NCBI GenBank assembly: GCA_002436765.1
Contig: DJNI01000019.1
Span: 1-19,145, forward strand
Length of the DNA stretch: 19,145 nucleotides
From: Clostridiales bacterium UBA6468
GTDB lineage: Bacteria > Bacillota > Clostridia > Oscillospirales > Oscillospiraceae
Reading direction: 5' to 3'
The position numbers and the translations under genes were made by a program. The notes under the pieces were generated by a model. The model ran no database searches. It was not told the origin of the DNA and saw nothing but the letters and a program-made list of their open reading frames with translations. Positions 1 through 7,409 of the stretch are shown here, in pieces (position 1 is the stretch's first letter; each line of letters opens with the position of its first letter).

Positions 1-24
1 CCAGATGCTCAAGACCATTGGTTA

Positions 25-50
25 GGAGACCCCATAAAATTCTGTGTAAT
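25..50 (+). repeat. Probable IS256-family left terminal inverted repeat
   Basis: The sequence GACCCCATAAAATTCTGTG lies about 80 bases ahead of the truncated IS256-type transposase start. It resembles the ends typical of this family, in which an ACACA/TGTGT-type core lies near the terminus. The exact outer boundary is uncertain because the partner repeat is missing: the element is truncated at its other end. Bases 1-24 hold nothing recognisable. Confidence 0.5.
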
Positions 51-131
51 CGACGAATTCTGACAGCATAAAAAGTGGCGACATGGTCAAGAATGGAAAT
101 AGAAATTCAAAGCCGAAAAGGAGTCAGCACT

Positions 132-590
132 ATGCAGCCAGCACCACATGATTTAATGAAGCAGTATGTCCAGAGCCGGCATTTCACCGGCACTTCGGAG
201 ATTATGCAGGCCATGAAAGAGATGTTCCGGGATGTGATCCAGGCCGCCATGGAGGTGGAGATGGATGAGGAGCTGGGTCGAGAGCGGTGCCAGCGTTCTC
301 AGGAGCCGGAGGGGCAGCCTCGGAACTATCGTAACGGGTATTCTAAGAAGACCGTCAAGACTCAGTTGGGCGAAATCGATATCGAGATACCTCGTGATCG
401 GAACGGTTCCTTTGAACCTCAGATCATCAGCAAGTATGACCGCAACGCGGACGGCATGGAGGAAAAAATCCTGTCATTGTACGCCTGCGGCATGAGTCAG
501 CGGGATATTTTCGAGCAAATTAAGGAACTATATAATGTGGAAATTTCGCCGGAGCTGATCAGTAAAATCAGCGAGAAGATCATGCCGTGA
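132..590 (+). pseudogene. IS256-family (mutator-type) transposase, 3'-truncated
   Basis: This is the N-terminal part of an IS256/MULE-type DDE transposase. The 152 residues include the family's opening region: an alpha-helical start, then the stretch around residues 70-130 with RNYRNGYSKKTVKT, LGEIDIEIPRDRNGSFEP and LYACGMSQRDI. It ends at SEKIMP, just where the catalytic core should begin. Intact members are about 400 residues long, so the DDE catalytic domain is absent and the product cannot transpose. The ATG at 132 is chosen because AAAGGAG lies 8 bases upstream. The reading frame is broken by a palindrome at 570-612 that supplies the TGA stop. It is a relic of a mobile element, not a functional gene. 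Confidence 0.88.
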
Positions 591-612
591 CCTCAGGCAT
601 GATCTTCTCGCT
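570..612. repeat. Near-perfect palindrome at IS256/IS3 junction
   Basis: AGCGAGAAGATCATGCC (570-586) is followed after nine bases by its exact reverse complement (596-612). The spacer itself contains TGA/TCA, so the structure is almost fully palindromic. The left arm is transposase coding sequence (codons SEKIMP). The right arm adjoins the IS3 remnant on the minus strand. It can fold into a strong hairpin in RNA from either side, so it may incidentally act as a bidirectional transcription barrier, although no T-tract follows. Confidence 0.8.
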
Positions 613-626
613 CTGACGGTGTCAGT

Positions 627-1013
627 TCAGCTGGTTCTATTTTCTTCTTCATTTGGGGCCCCTTGGGTGGTCTCCCTTTTCGCTTTGCGACCAATCCCTG
701 ATACCCCTCTATTTTTATACCTTCTGACCCATTGATGCAACTGTCCATCGTTGATTCCTGCTGAAAAAGCTGTTTCTTTTACCGACTTTCCTGCCAGAAC
801 CTGTGCTACCAGTTCATATCTCTGGTCTGCTGTCCATTCCTTATTCTGGTTCTTGTGCCGTAACGCTTCCGGTCCACATGAATTTTCTATGCGAGTCCAG
901 CTGCGAATCATTCTGTGAAAGTTCTCTTCCTGTATGCCCTCCGGCGTTTCTGGCCATTTCCCTAGGCGGTATAATTCAACGCACATCCGCTTGTACTTGT
1001 AGCTGCATTTCAT
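627..1013 (-). pseudogene. IS3-family (IS150 group) orfA, frameshifted and truncated
   Basis: The product begins MKCSYKYKRMCVELYRLGKW and carries the helix-turn-helix of IS3-family OrfA proteins (VKETAFSAGINDGQLHQWVRRYKN, about residues 80-103), which binds the element ends. After RYKNRG the frame goes wrong. Removing one G from the GGGG run (CCCC at 704-707 on the plus strand) restores the usual family continuation: GYQGLVAKRKGRPPK, then MKKKIEPAELTPSERE. This suggests a one-base insertion has inactivated the gene. The corrected frame is then cut off at the palindrome (570-612), and the integrase part (orfB) is missing. The start at 1013 follows the left terminal repeat by about 40 bases, as expected for this group. 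It is a dead element. Confidence 0.85.
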
Positions 1014-1020
1014 ATAGCAA

Positions 1021-1056
1021 TACCCCCAATACCGGGTGTCCAGTATTGGGGGTACA
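1021..1056 (-). repeat. IS3-family left end with internal hairpin
   Basis: Read on the minus strand, the element begins TGTACCCCCAATACTGGACA (from 1056). It has the TG terminus and a CCAATA..TGGACA-like terminal repeat as seen in IS150-group elements. TACCCCCAATAC (1021-1032) and GTATTGGGGGTA (1043-1054) form a perfect 12-bp stem around a 10-base loop, immediately before the orfA start. Such a structure may limit transposase expression from outside transcription (inference). No matching right end was seen in the window. Confidence 0.65.
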
Positions 1057-1095
1057 TATCAAGGTCATCGCCGACCGGCGAGGCTGTTTTTGTCC

Positions 1096-1554
1096 TTATT
1101 CGGAGTCCACCATTTCCTGACGCAGCTCGCTGCGGCGGATAAGGAAGCGGCGGATGGCAAACAGTCCCGCAATGCAGGCGATGCAGGCCACATTGCTCCA
1201 GGGGTCGTCGTGGCTCAGGATCACGTGACGGGTGATGGCCACGGTGAGTACCTCCAGAATGTTGGCGGGGGTGGTGTCGATGAGCATCCGCACGAATTCC
1301 AGCCCCACCACAATGGACAGCAGGTTATGGAGCATATGGTTGACGTCGGCAAAATAGGCCGTCCCTTCGGTGACCATGTTCGCCACCTCAATGCCCAGCG
1401 CGCCCACCAGCGCAATGAGGGTGATCACGGCGATGATCCGCTCCATGATCTTCAGCGCCCAGCGGAAAAAATGCTCGGTCTTCCGGTCGTGCTTGGCCAT
1501 TTTGTCGATCTTTTCCTGTACATTGGGGTCGTCAGAATGGGCTGTCTGGAGCAT
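1096..1554 (-). CDS. PsiE-like small integral membrane protein
   Basis: This is a 152-residue protein with about four hydrophobic segments: around IMERIIAVITLIALVGALGI, HNLLSIVVGLEFVRMLI, ANILEVLTVAITRHVIL and NVACIACIAGLFAIRRFLI. The core GLEFVRMLIDTTPANILEVLTVAITRHVI matches the phosphate-starvation-inducible PsiE family, whose biochemical role is unknown. The N-terminus is charged and probably cytoplasmic. The ATG at 1554 is preferred over one 11 codons upstream because GGGAGG lies 7 bases before it. A TATAAT box at 1586-1591 indicates its own promoter. It stands between the dead IS elements and the GTPase-NYN gene, with no sign of co-function. The family call is from recognised sequence character; the function is not known. 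Confidence 0.75.
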   Translation of the reverse strand: MLQTAHSDDPNVQEKIDKMAKHDRKTEHFFRWALKIMERIIAVITLIALVGALGIEVANMVTEGTAYFADVNHMLHNLLSIVVGLEFVRMLIDTTPANILEVLTVAITRHVILSHDDPWSNVACIACIAGLFAIRRFLIRRSELRQEMVDSE

Positions 1555-1585
1555 GGCAATACCTCCCGGCAATATTGATACTGTC

Positions 1586-1591
1586 ATTATA
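1586..1591 (-). promoter_or_regulatory. -10 box of the PsiE-like gene
   Basis: A perfect TATAAT on the minus strand lies about 32 bases ahead of the ATG at 1554. The -35 region is poor: TTCCAT at 17-base spacing matches the consensus at only two positions. The promoter may need an activator or rely on the strong -10. Confidence 0.5.
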
Positions 1592-1640
1592 CAGGATTTT
1601 TTCGGAAAATGGAAGACATTTCTTTACCAAAACTTATATT

Positions 1641-4181
1641 TTATTTCCGATAGTGCTTCCGCATTTCCGCCCTTGCCGCTTCCACTTCCTCGTGAAGCTC
1701 CCGGACGGACATCCGCAGAACGCCGCTTCCGAGGGAGGACAGCTGCACCAGTCCGTCGGAGGACGCCACCCGCACGGCGTAGTCCCGGCCGATCTCGTGA
1801 GCCAGCGCTTCGATGTAGGCGTCGGCGGTCTGGCCTTCTTTGGTGTAAACCACCTGGATGTTGTGGAACCGGCTCTTTTCGCCGGGGTTGCCCTTCTGCT
1901 TGTAGCCGTCAAATACCACCACCAGACGGCACTTGGTGAAGCCCGCGTAGCTGGAAAGCCGGTCGCACAGCTGCCGCCGGGCGGCGTCCAGATCGTCCTT
2001 TGCCTGCGCCGCCAAGTCCTCCCACGCGAAGATCACGTTGTAGCCGTCCACGATGATATACTTCTGCCGGGGCGTCCGGATGGTGACGTCGTCAGCCGCC
2101 GGACGGTTGGAGACGCCGTAGACGGGGCGGCGGATGGGGCCGAACTCCCGCTCCATGATCTGTTCCAGCTCTTTGTCGTCCAGCCGGACGTTGCGGGTGA
2201 TAATCTGGGGGGCTTTTTTCTCCTTCAGGCCGCTTTCTAAGTGCATGTAGTCCTTTACCTGGTTCCACTTGACGGTGAAGCCCGCCCCGTGGGCGCAGAA
2301 GACGGAGTCCGGGGTGTTGGCCGGGTCGGCCTCCGGGTCGTATCCAATCTCCGCAACGACAGCGTCGGTATTGTGGCAGGGGGCGTAGCCGTGGAGGGTC
2401 AGCTGCATTCGGCCAAGCCCCTGGGTGTAGGCTGCCAGGGTATCGGCGTAGTCTTTGATCTCCGATGCGGGGACCAGTCCTTTCAGCGTGGACAGCGCAC
2501 CGGCGGCTTCCGGCGCGTCGAATTCGCCGCCCATGGCGCGGATATCCGTAATGGCGCGGCCGATCTGCTCCGTGGGCATGGTCAGGCAGAATTCGTACCA
2601 TGGTTCCAGCAAAACGGACTTCGCCTGCATCAGCCCCTGACGGACTGCCCGGTAGGTCGCCTGACGGAAGTCCCCGCCTTCGGTGTGCTTTAAGTGCGCC
2701 TTGCCCACCAGCAGGGTGATCTTCATATCCGTGATCGGCCCGCCCACCAGGACGCCCCGGTGGACTTTTTCTTCCAGATGGGTCAGGATCAGCCGCTGGT
2801 AATTGACGTCCAGCACGTCCGTGGGGCACACGGTGTCGAATACCAGCCCGCTGCCGGCGGGCAGCGGCTCCAGCAGCAGATGCACCTCGGCATAGTGGCG
2901 CAGGGGTTCAAAATGCCCGACGCCCTCCACCGTGTTTTCGATGGTTTCCTTATAAAAAATTCGCTGATCGCTGAGGGTCAAGTCCAGACCGAAGCGCTGC
3001 CGCACCAGACTGCGGAAGATCTCCTGCTGCACCCGACCCATCATCTGTATGTGGATCTGGCCGTTTTCCCAGAGCAGGTGCAGCTGGGGTTCTTCCTCTT
3101 CCAGCTGCCGCAGCTTGGGCAGTACCTGCGCCGGGTCGGCGCTTCCGGGAAGGTTCACCCGGTATGTCATGACCGGCTCCAGTACATAGGGCTGCCCCGC
3201 CGGTTCCGCCCCCAGGGACTGTCCCGCGTAGGTTTCGGAAAGTCCCGTCACCGCAGCCAGCTGCCCGGCGGAAACCTCCTCCGGGGCGGTGAATTTGTCG
3301 GCGGAGTACCGCCGCAGCTGCACGATTTTTTCCTTCCGCGGTTCGTTCTTCTGGTTTACATAACACAAAACAGAGCGAACCTTCAGGCTGCCGCCCGTGA
3401 CCTTCAGCCAGGTCAGGCGATTTCCCTGGGGGTCACGGGAAATTTTATAGACTTTCGCGGCAAATTCGCCGGGATAGGCCGTTTCCGGGGCGTATTTGTC
3501 CAGAATATCCAGCAGCGTCCCCACGCCCTCCAGCTTGAGGGCAGAGCCGAAGCAGCAGGGGAACAGCTTCCGCCCTGCGATCAGCGCCCGGAGATTTCCT
3601 TCCGTAACGCCGCCGGTTTCCAGATAATTTTCCAGCAGCGCTTCGTCGCACATGGCGGCGTTTTCCGCGATCTCCTCCGGGGATGCGGTAAAATCCGCAC
3701 AGGCGGGGCTGAGCTGCTGCCGCAGCTCGGCCAGCAGCTTCTCCTTCCCCATTCCGGGCAGGTCCATTTTGTTGAGGAACAGAAACGCCGGCACCTGATA
3801 GCGTTCCAGCAGCCGCCAGAGGGTCAGGGTGTGAGCCTGCACGCCGTCGGTGCCGCTGATGACCAGCACGGCGCAGTCCAGCACCGGCATAATGCGCTCG
3901 GCTTCGGCGGAAAAGTCCACATGCCCGGGGGTATCCACCAGGGTGACGGCGCGGTGCTCCGTTTCCAGCAGCGCCTGTTTGGAAAAAATGGTGATGCCCC
4001 TGGCGCGTTCCAGGGCGTGGGTATCTAAGAATGCGTCCTGATGATCGACCCGCCCCAGGGTGCGCCGCGCCCCGGCTTCATAGAGCATCGCCTCGCTGAG
4101 CGTGGTCTTCCCCGCGTCCACGTGGGCAAGCAGTCCTACGCACAGGGGCTTCTTTATATTGTTCGGCTGTTCTGCGGCCAT
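1641..4181 (-). CDS. Tet(M)/EF-G-like ribosome-binding GTPase fused to a Rae1/YacP-type NYN ribonuclease domain
   Basis: This 846-residue protein has two parts. Residues 1 to about 690 follow the ribosomal-protection/EF-G plan. They include P-loop AHVDAGKT (19-26), RGITIFSK in switch I, DTPGHVDF, NKMD and the GSAL G5 motif, then the domain II, III, IV and V regions, including HTEGGDFRQATYRAVRQG in domain IV. Residues 709-846 are a NYN domain like B. subtilis Rae1, with IIVDGYNVI (D712), VVVFDGYK (D758), TADAYIE (D787) and VASSDG (D809). These are the acidic residues expected of a PIN-like nuclease. Rae1 is known to cut mRNA in the ribosomal A site, and Tet(M)-like GTPases bind that same site. 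The fusion therefore suggests a self-delivering A-site nuclease (inference). Tet(M) itself is about 640 residues, so the NYN part is an added module. GGGAGG lies 7 bases before the ATG. Confidence 0.88.
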   Translation of the reverse strand: MAAEQPNNIKKPLCVGLLAHVDAGKTTLSEAMLYEAGARRTLGRVDHQDAFLDTHALERARGITIFSKQALLETEHRAVTLVDTPGHVDFSAEAERIMPVLDCAVLVISGTDGVQAHTLTLWRLLERYQVPAFLFLNKMDLPGMGKEKLLAELRQQLSPACADFTASPEEIAENAAMCDEALLENYLETGGVTEGNLRALIAGRKLFPCCFGSALKLEGVGTLLDILDKYAPETAYPGEFAAKVYKISRDPQGNRLTWLKVTGGSLKVRSVLCYVNQKNEPRKEKIVQLRRYSADKFTAPEEVSAGQLAAVTGLSETYAGQSLGAEPAGQPYVLEPVMTYRVNLPGSADPAQVLPKLRQLEEEEPQLHLLWENGQIHIQMMGRVQQEIFRSLVRQRFGLDLTLSDQRIFYKETIENTVEGVGHFEPLRHYAEVHLLLEPLPAGSGLVFDTVCPTDVLDVNYQRLILTHLEEKVHRGVLVGGPITDMKITLLVGKAHLKHTEGGDFRQATYRAVRQGLMQAKSVLLEPWYEFCLTMPTEQIGRAITDIRAMGGEFDAPEAAGALSTLKGLVPASEIKDYADTLAAYTQGLGRMQLTLHGYAPCHNTDAVVAEIGYDPEADPANTPDSVFCAHGAGFTVKWNQVKDYMHLESGLKEKKAPQIITRNVRLDDKELEQIMEREFGPIRRPVYGVSNRPAADDVTIRTPRQKYIIVDGYNVIFAWEDLAAQAKDDLDAARRQLCDRLSSYAGFTKCRLVVVFDGYKQKGNPGEKSRFHNIQVVYTKEGQTADAYIEALAHEIGRDYAVRVASSDGLVQLSSLGSGVLRMSVRELHEEVEAARAEMRKHYRK

Positions 4182-4188
4182 AGGAAAA

Positions 4189-4222
4189 CCTCCCTTTGCG
4201 GGTATTGTACCACAAAGGGAGG
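4189..4222 (-). terminator. Terminator-like hairpin whose 3' arm is the next gene's ribosome binding site
   Basis: On the minus strand CCTCCCTTTG (4222-4213) pairs perfectly with CAAAGGGAGG (4198-4189) across a 14-base loop, followed by TTTT. It sits 20 bases after the stop of the substrate-binding protein gene and so can end the transport operon. The 3' arm holds GGGAGG, the ribosome binding site of the GTPase-NYN gene. Full read-through RNA would bury that site. Confidence 0.7.
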
Positions 4223-4232
4223 CAATCGTCGA
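4204..4232 (-). promoter_or_regulatory. Promoter of the GTPase-NYN gene, inside the terminator loop
   Basis: TCGACG (4232-4227, four of six matches to the -35 consensus) and TACAAT (4209-4204, five of six matches to the -10) are separated by exactly 17 bases. Initiation would fall near 4197. RNA from this promoter would lack the 5' arm of the hairpin and leave the ribosome binding site open. Prediction from consensus and spacing only. Confidence 0.5.
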
Positions 4233-4242
4233 GAGGTTTCTT

Positions 4243-5793
4243 TTAGGTGATGTCTAAGTCAACCGTGACCTGGTAGTAATCGCAGGCGTGGGCGGTGTAG
4301 TTTTTCACGTTTTCCCTGGAGATCATATTCATTTGCAGGAAGGAGCAGAAGACGTAGGCGTTGTCGTCCAGAATCATCTGCTGAAGCGTCACCGCCAGCT
4401 CACCTCGTTTGGCGGGGTCAAATTCCTTTGACAGCTGCTCGATCAGCGCCGTGACCTCCGGGTTGTCATAAGCGCCGAAGTTATAGCTCATGCCGGGGAT
4501 GCAGGAGGTGGTGAAGAAATACTGGGGGTCGCCGGAGGGGGCGGTCACCAGCGCGGAGGCGTAAATATCCCAGCTGCTCATGTCCGCCAGAAATTCCCGG
4601 CGGTTTGCGGTGCAGTTGATGTCCACGTCAATGCCGATCTCCTTGAGAGACGCCTGGGCGGACTCGGCCAGCAGGGGCAGCTCCTGACGGGAGGGGTAGG
4701 TCAGCCAGCGGACGGTCAGCTTCACGCCGTCCTTTTCCCGGATGCCGTCGCCGTCGGAATCCACCCAGCCCGCGTTTTCCAGAACCGCCCTGGCACCGGC
4801 GGGGTCGTAGGCTTCGGCTTTGACATTTTCACCGCCGAAGGTGGAGAAGCCGTCGGGGAAGGCGCCGGTAGCCGCGACGCCGTGGCCGTCCAAGAGGGTC
4901 TTCACGAAGCCCTCCTTGTTGATGCCCATGGCGATGGCCCTGCGGACGGCGGCGTCCTGCATGATGGGGCTGGTCATGTTCATGGAGCCGAAGAAGGCGC
5001 GGGAGGTCTGGATGGCGGAGAACTGATAGCCGCCGTTTTCAAAGTTGGGGTAGGCCTCATAGGCCATGCCGTAGGCGGCGTCGATGTCCCCGGCCTGCAG
5101 GGCGGCGGACAGGGTGTCGCCGTTAGAAAGGGTGCGGATGGTCAGCTCGTCCAGTTTGGGCGTGCCGTTCCAATACTGGGTGTTGGGAATCAGGGTCAGG
5201 TGGTCGTCCGTGACCAGCTCCTTTACGACGTAGGGGCCGGTACCGGCCACGATGCCGTTTTCAAAATCGGACGCGTCCACATCGATGATGCAGCCGTAGG
5301 GGTCGCCCAGATAGTTCATCAGGGCGGGATTGGGTTCGCTGGTGATGACGGTCAATACCTGACCGTCGGCGGTCACGTCCACGATTTTTGTGTCGCTGGG
5401 AGCGCGGTCGTGATTTTCCAGCAGATGGGTCAGGCACTGCTTCACGGCTTCGCCGTCCATGTCCCGGCCGGAGGAGAATTTCACGCCGCTGCGGAGGGTG
5501 ATCGTCCAGGTGCAGTCGCCGTCGTTTGTCCAGTCGGTGGCCAGCCAGGGCTCTAAGTCCATGGCGTCGGTATAGTGCACCAGGGTTTCCCCGATGCCGT
5601 AGCGGATGCAGGCCCAGCCGTTGTAGGTGCGGTGGGGGTCAACGGTTTCCTCCCAGTTTTCGGAATTGAAGGTGGTGTCGCCGATGACCATGGTTTTCTT
5701 GGTTTGCGCCGTGCCGTTGCCGGAACTGCCGCAGCCGGTCAGCAGTGCGGCTGCCAGACAGACGGTCAGCAGGAGAGAAATCAGTTTTCTCAT
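4243..5793 (-). CDS. ABC transporter substrate-binding lipoprotein, nickel/peptide family 5
   Basis: This is a 516-residue extracellular solute-binding protein. It begins with a lipoprotein signal peptide, MRKLISLLLTVCLAAALLTG followed by Cys21 (lipobox LLTGC), so it should be lipid-anchored on the outer face of the membrane. The family 5 pattern is clear: EPWLATDW, WTITLRSGVKFSSGRDMDGEAV, then YNFGAYDNPEVTALIEQL near the end. The stretch LTVRWLTYPSRQELPLLAESAQ resembles NikA-type members more than classical oligopeptide binders. The ATG at 5793 is chosen over an upstream in-frame ATG at 5859 because it places the signal peptide first and has AAAGGA upstream. It is the last gene of the transporter operon, 65 bases after the NikE-like ATPase gene. 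The true ligand (nickel, another metal chelate or a peptide) cannot be read from sequence. Confidence 0.85.
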   Translation of the reverse strand: MRKLISLLLTVCLAAALLTGCGSSGNGTAQTKKTMVIGDTTFNSENWEETVDPHRTYNGWACIRYGIGETLVHYTDAMDLEPWLATDWTNDGDCTWTITLRSGVKFSSGRDMDGEAVKQCLTHLLENHDRAPSDTKIVDVTADGQVLTVITSEPNPALMNYLGDPYGCIIDVDASDFENGIVAGTGPYVVKELVTDDHLTLIPNTQYWNGTPKLDELTIRTLSNGDTLSAALQAGDIDAAYGMAYEAYPNFENGGYQFSAIQTSRAFFGSMNMTSPIMQDAAVRRAIAMGINKEGFVKTLLDGHGVAATGAFPDGFSTFGGENVKAEAYDPAGARAVLENAGWVDSDGDGIREKDGVKLTVRWLTYPSRQELPLLAESAQASLKEIGIDVDINCTANRREFLADMSSWDIYASALVTAPSGDPQYFFTTSCIPGMSYNFGAYDNPEVTALIEQLSKEFDPAKRGELAVTLQQMILDDNAYVFCSFLQMNMISRENVKNYTAHACDYYQVTVDLDIT

Positions 5794-5833
5794 GATTTTT
5801 TGTGATTCCTTTCGTGTTCGGTTATTTATGTCC

Positions 5834-5850
5834 TGCCGGACGTCACGGCA
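5834..5850 (-). other. Intercistronic hairpin before the substrate-binding protein gene
   Basis: TGCCG and CGGCA form a 5-bp stem around GACGTCA in the 65-base gap between the ATPase and the binding-protein genes, with TTAT/ATAA in the flanks that could extend it. No T-tract follows, so it is not a terminator. Such hairpins can protect the 3' part of a transport mRNA and raise binding-protein output. That role is inference. Confidence 0.3.
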
Positions 5851-5858
5851 TAACATCA

Positions 5859-6623
5859 TTACAGTACGCTGTCAATCAGGCGCTTGGTGTAATCGTTCTG
5901 GGGATTGCGGATGACTTCATCCGGGGTGCCTTCTTCCACAATTTCGCCATGGTACATCACCAGTACCCGGTCGCAGAACTGCTGCACCAGAGAAATGTCG
6001 TGGGAGATGAAGAGAATGGAGAGGCCGCGCCCCTGTTGGGTTCTCAGGGCGTTCAGCAGCTCCAGAATTTCCTTCTGCACCGTCACATCCAGCGCGGAGG
6101 TGATCTCGTCGCAGATCAGGAGCCGGGGCGCGATGGCCAGTGCCCGGGCGATCGCCGCCCGCTGGCACTGCCCGCCGCTGACCTGATGGGGGTAGCGTCC
6201 GGCATATTCCGGGGGCAGGCCGCAGTCTTTCAGGAGGGCTTCCACTTTTTTCCGGGTCTCTTTTTGGGAAAGTCCGGCGTTTCGCAGACTTTCGCCGACG
6301 CCGTCGCCCAAAGTGCGGCGGGGGTCAAAGGAGTCCGCCGGGGTCTGGAAAACCATCTGCATGGTTTTGTAAACCTCCCGCAGCGCCTTGCCTTTCAGGT
6401 GGGTGATGTCCTCGCCGTCCAGAAAAACGGAGCCGGAGGTCACGTCCACCAGACGGGCGATCATGTTGACGGCGGTGGTTTTGCCGCTGCCGCTTTCCCC
6501 GATGATGGCGAGACACTCGCCGGGGAACAGCTCGAAGCTGATATTTTTCACGGCGGTAAAGTCCGCCTGCCTCTGCCGGGAGAAGGTTTTGGTCAGGCCG
6601 CTGACTTTCAGGATCGGTTCCAT
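5859..6623 (-). CDS. ABC transporter ATPase, NikE/OppF-like
   Basis: This is a 254-residue nucleotide-binding subunit that should energise import with the other ATPase subunit in this operon. It shows Walker A GESGSGKTT (42-50), Q-loop VFQTP, signature VSGGQCQRAAIARAL, Walker B LLICDEITSALD and H-loop ISHD. Walker B has DEI instead of the common DEP; the catalytic Glu is kept. The protein lacks the C-terminal extension typical of Opp/Dpp ATPases (about 330 residues) and has the length of NikE. The ATG at 6623 is chosen because GGAGGTGAAGAC immediately precedes it; a start 11 codons upstream has no such site. It begins 4 bases after the stop of the NikD-like gene, so the two are translationally close. 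Confidence 0.87.
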   Translation of the reverse strand: MEPILKVSGLTKTFSRQRQADFTAVKNISFELFPGECLAIIGESGSGKTTAVNMIARLVDVTSGSVFLDGEDITHLKGKALREVYKTMQMVFQTPADSFDPRRTLGDGVGESLRNAGLSQKETRKKVEALLKDCGLPPEYAGRYPHQVSGGQCQRAAIARALAIAPRLLICDEITSALDVTVQKEILELLNALRTQQGRGLSILFISHDISLVQQFCDRVLVMYHGEIVEEGTPDEVIRNPQNDYTKRLIDSVL

Positions 6624-6627
6624 GTCT

Positions 6628-7407
6628 TCACCTCCGGAGCCGGGGCACGGCCGCAAGGAGCGCTCTGGTATAGTCTGCCTGGGGATTCGTCAGAACATCC
6701 CCGGTTTTTCCGTATTCCACGGTCTTTCCGTCTTTCAGCACCAGCACATTGTCGGCCATGGCGCCGATGACGCCCAGATTGTGGGCGACCAGGACGATGG
6801 CGGTGCCGAAGGTGTCCCGCACCATCCGCATTTCCTCCACCACCTGCTTCTGCAAGGTCACGTCCAGCGCGGAGGTCGGTTCGTCCGCAAGCAGAACGCT
6901 GGGTTTCAGCAGCATGGCGGCGGCAATGCCCACCCGCTGCTGCATTCCGCCGGAAAGCTCGAAGGGGTAGCTTTTGAGAATCCGTTTCCCGTCTTCAAAG
7001 CCCAGCCTGGCGAGCATGTCCAGCGCGCGTTCTTCAAACACCGCCTTGGAGATTCTGCCATGCTCCCCCATGGCCTCGTACAGCTGCGCCCCCACCGTGC
7101 GGATGGGGCAGAAGGCGCTGCCCGCGCTCTGGAAGATATAGCCCAGCTCCGGGCCGCAGAGCTTGCGTAACTCCTTCGGGGAAAGTGTGGTGAGATTTTC
7201 CCCTTTATACCAAATATTGCCCCCGGTGACCCGGCCTTCGCTGCCGAGCAGACCCATGGCCGCTTTGATTAAGGTGGATTTGCCGCTGCCGCTTTCCCCC
7301 ACAATGCCCAGGATTTCGCCGGGGGACAGATGAAAGCTCACATCCTCCACGGCGGGCTGCCCCAGATAGGCGATGCTAACATGCTCGTATCTCAGTAAGG
7401 TTTCCAT
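6628..7407 (-). CDS. ABC transporter ATPase, NikD/OppD-like
   Basis: This is a 259-residue nucleotide-binding subunit. Motifs are Walker A GESGSGKST (37-45), Q-loop IFQSAGSAF, signature LSGGMQQRVGIAAAM, Walker B VLLADEPTSALD and H-loop VAHN. All catalytic residues are present. As with its partner, the length fits NikD rather than OppD or DppD, which carry a longer C-terminus. That weakly favours a nickel or metal-complex substrate. The ATG at 7407 is supported by GGAGG five bases upstream. An open frame continues far upstream into the permease gene but has no ATPase features and is an artefact of high GC. The stop codon of the preceding permease gene lies two bases before this start. Confidence 0.88.
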   Translation of the reverse strand: METLLRYEHVSIAYLGQPAVEDVSFHLSPGEILGIVGESGSGKSTLIKAAMGLLGSEGRVTGGNIWYKGENLTTLSPKELRKLCGPELGYIFQSAGSAFCPIRTVGAQLYEAMGEHGRISKAVFEERALDMLARLGFEDGKRILKSYPFELSGGMQQRVGIAAAMLLKPSVLLADEPTSALDVTLQKQVVEEMRMVRDTFGTAIVLVAHNLGVIGAMADNVLVLKDGKTVEYGKTGDVLTNPQADYTRALLAAVPRLRR

Positions 7408-7409
7408 GG

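Noticed and set aside
1068..1087. A 5-bp hairpin with a T-run on the plus strand just after the IS3 end, considered as a terminator
   Set aside because: The stem is short, no plus-strand gene needs it, and on the minus strand (after the PsiE-like gene) no T-run follows.
2694..4028. A 444-codon open frame on the plus strand opposite the GTPase-NYN gene
   Set aside because: The minus strand has clear GTPase motifs over this stretch. The plus-strand product has low-complexity composition and no good ribosome binding site.
1641..4181. Calling the GTPase-NYN gene a tetracycline resistance determinant
   Set aside because: Only the overall fold is shared. The tip loop differs, and the extra nuclease domain implies another role.
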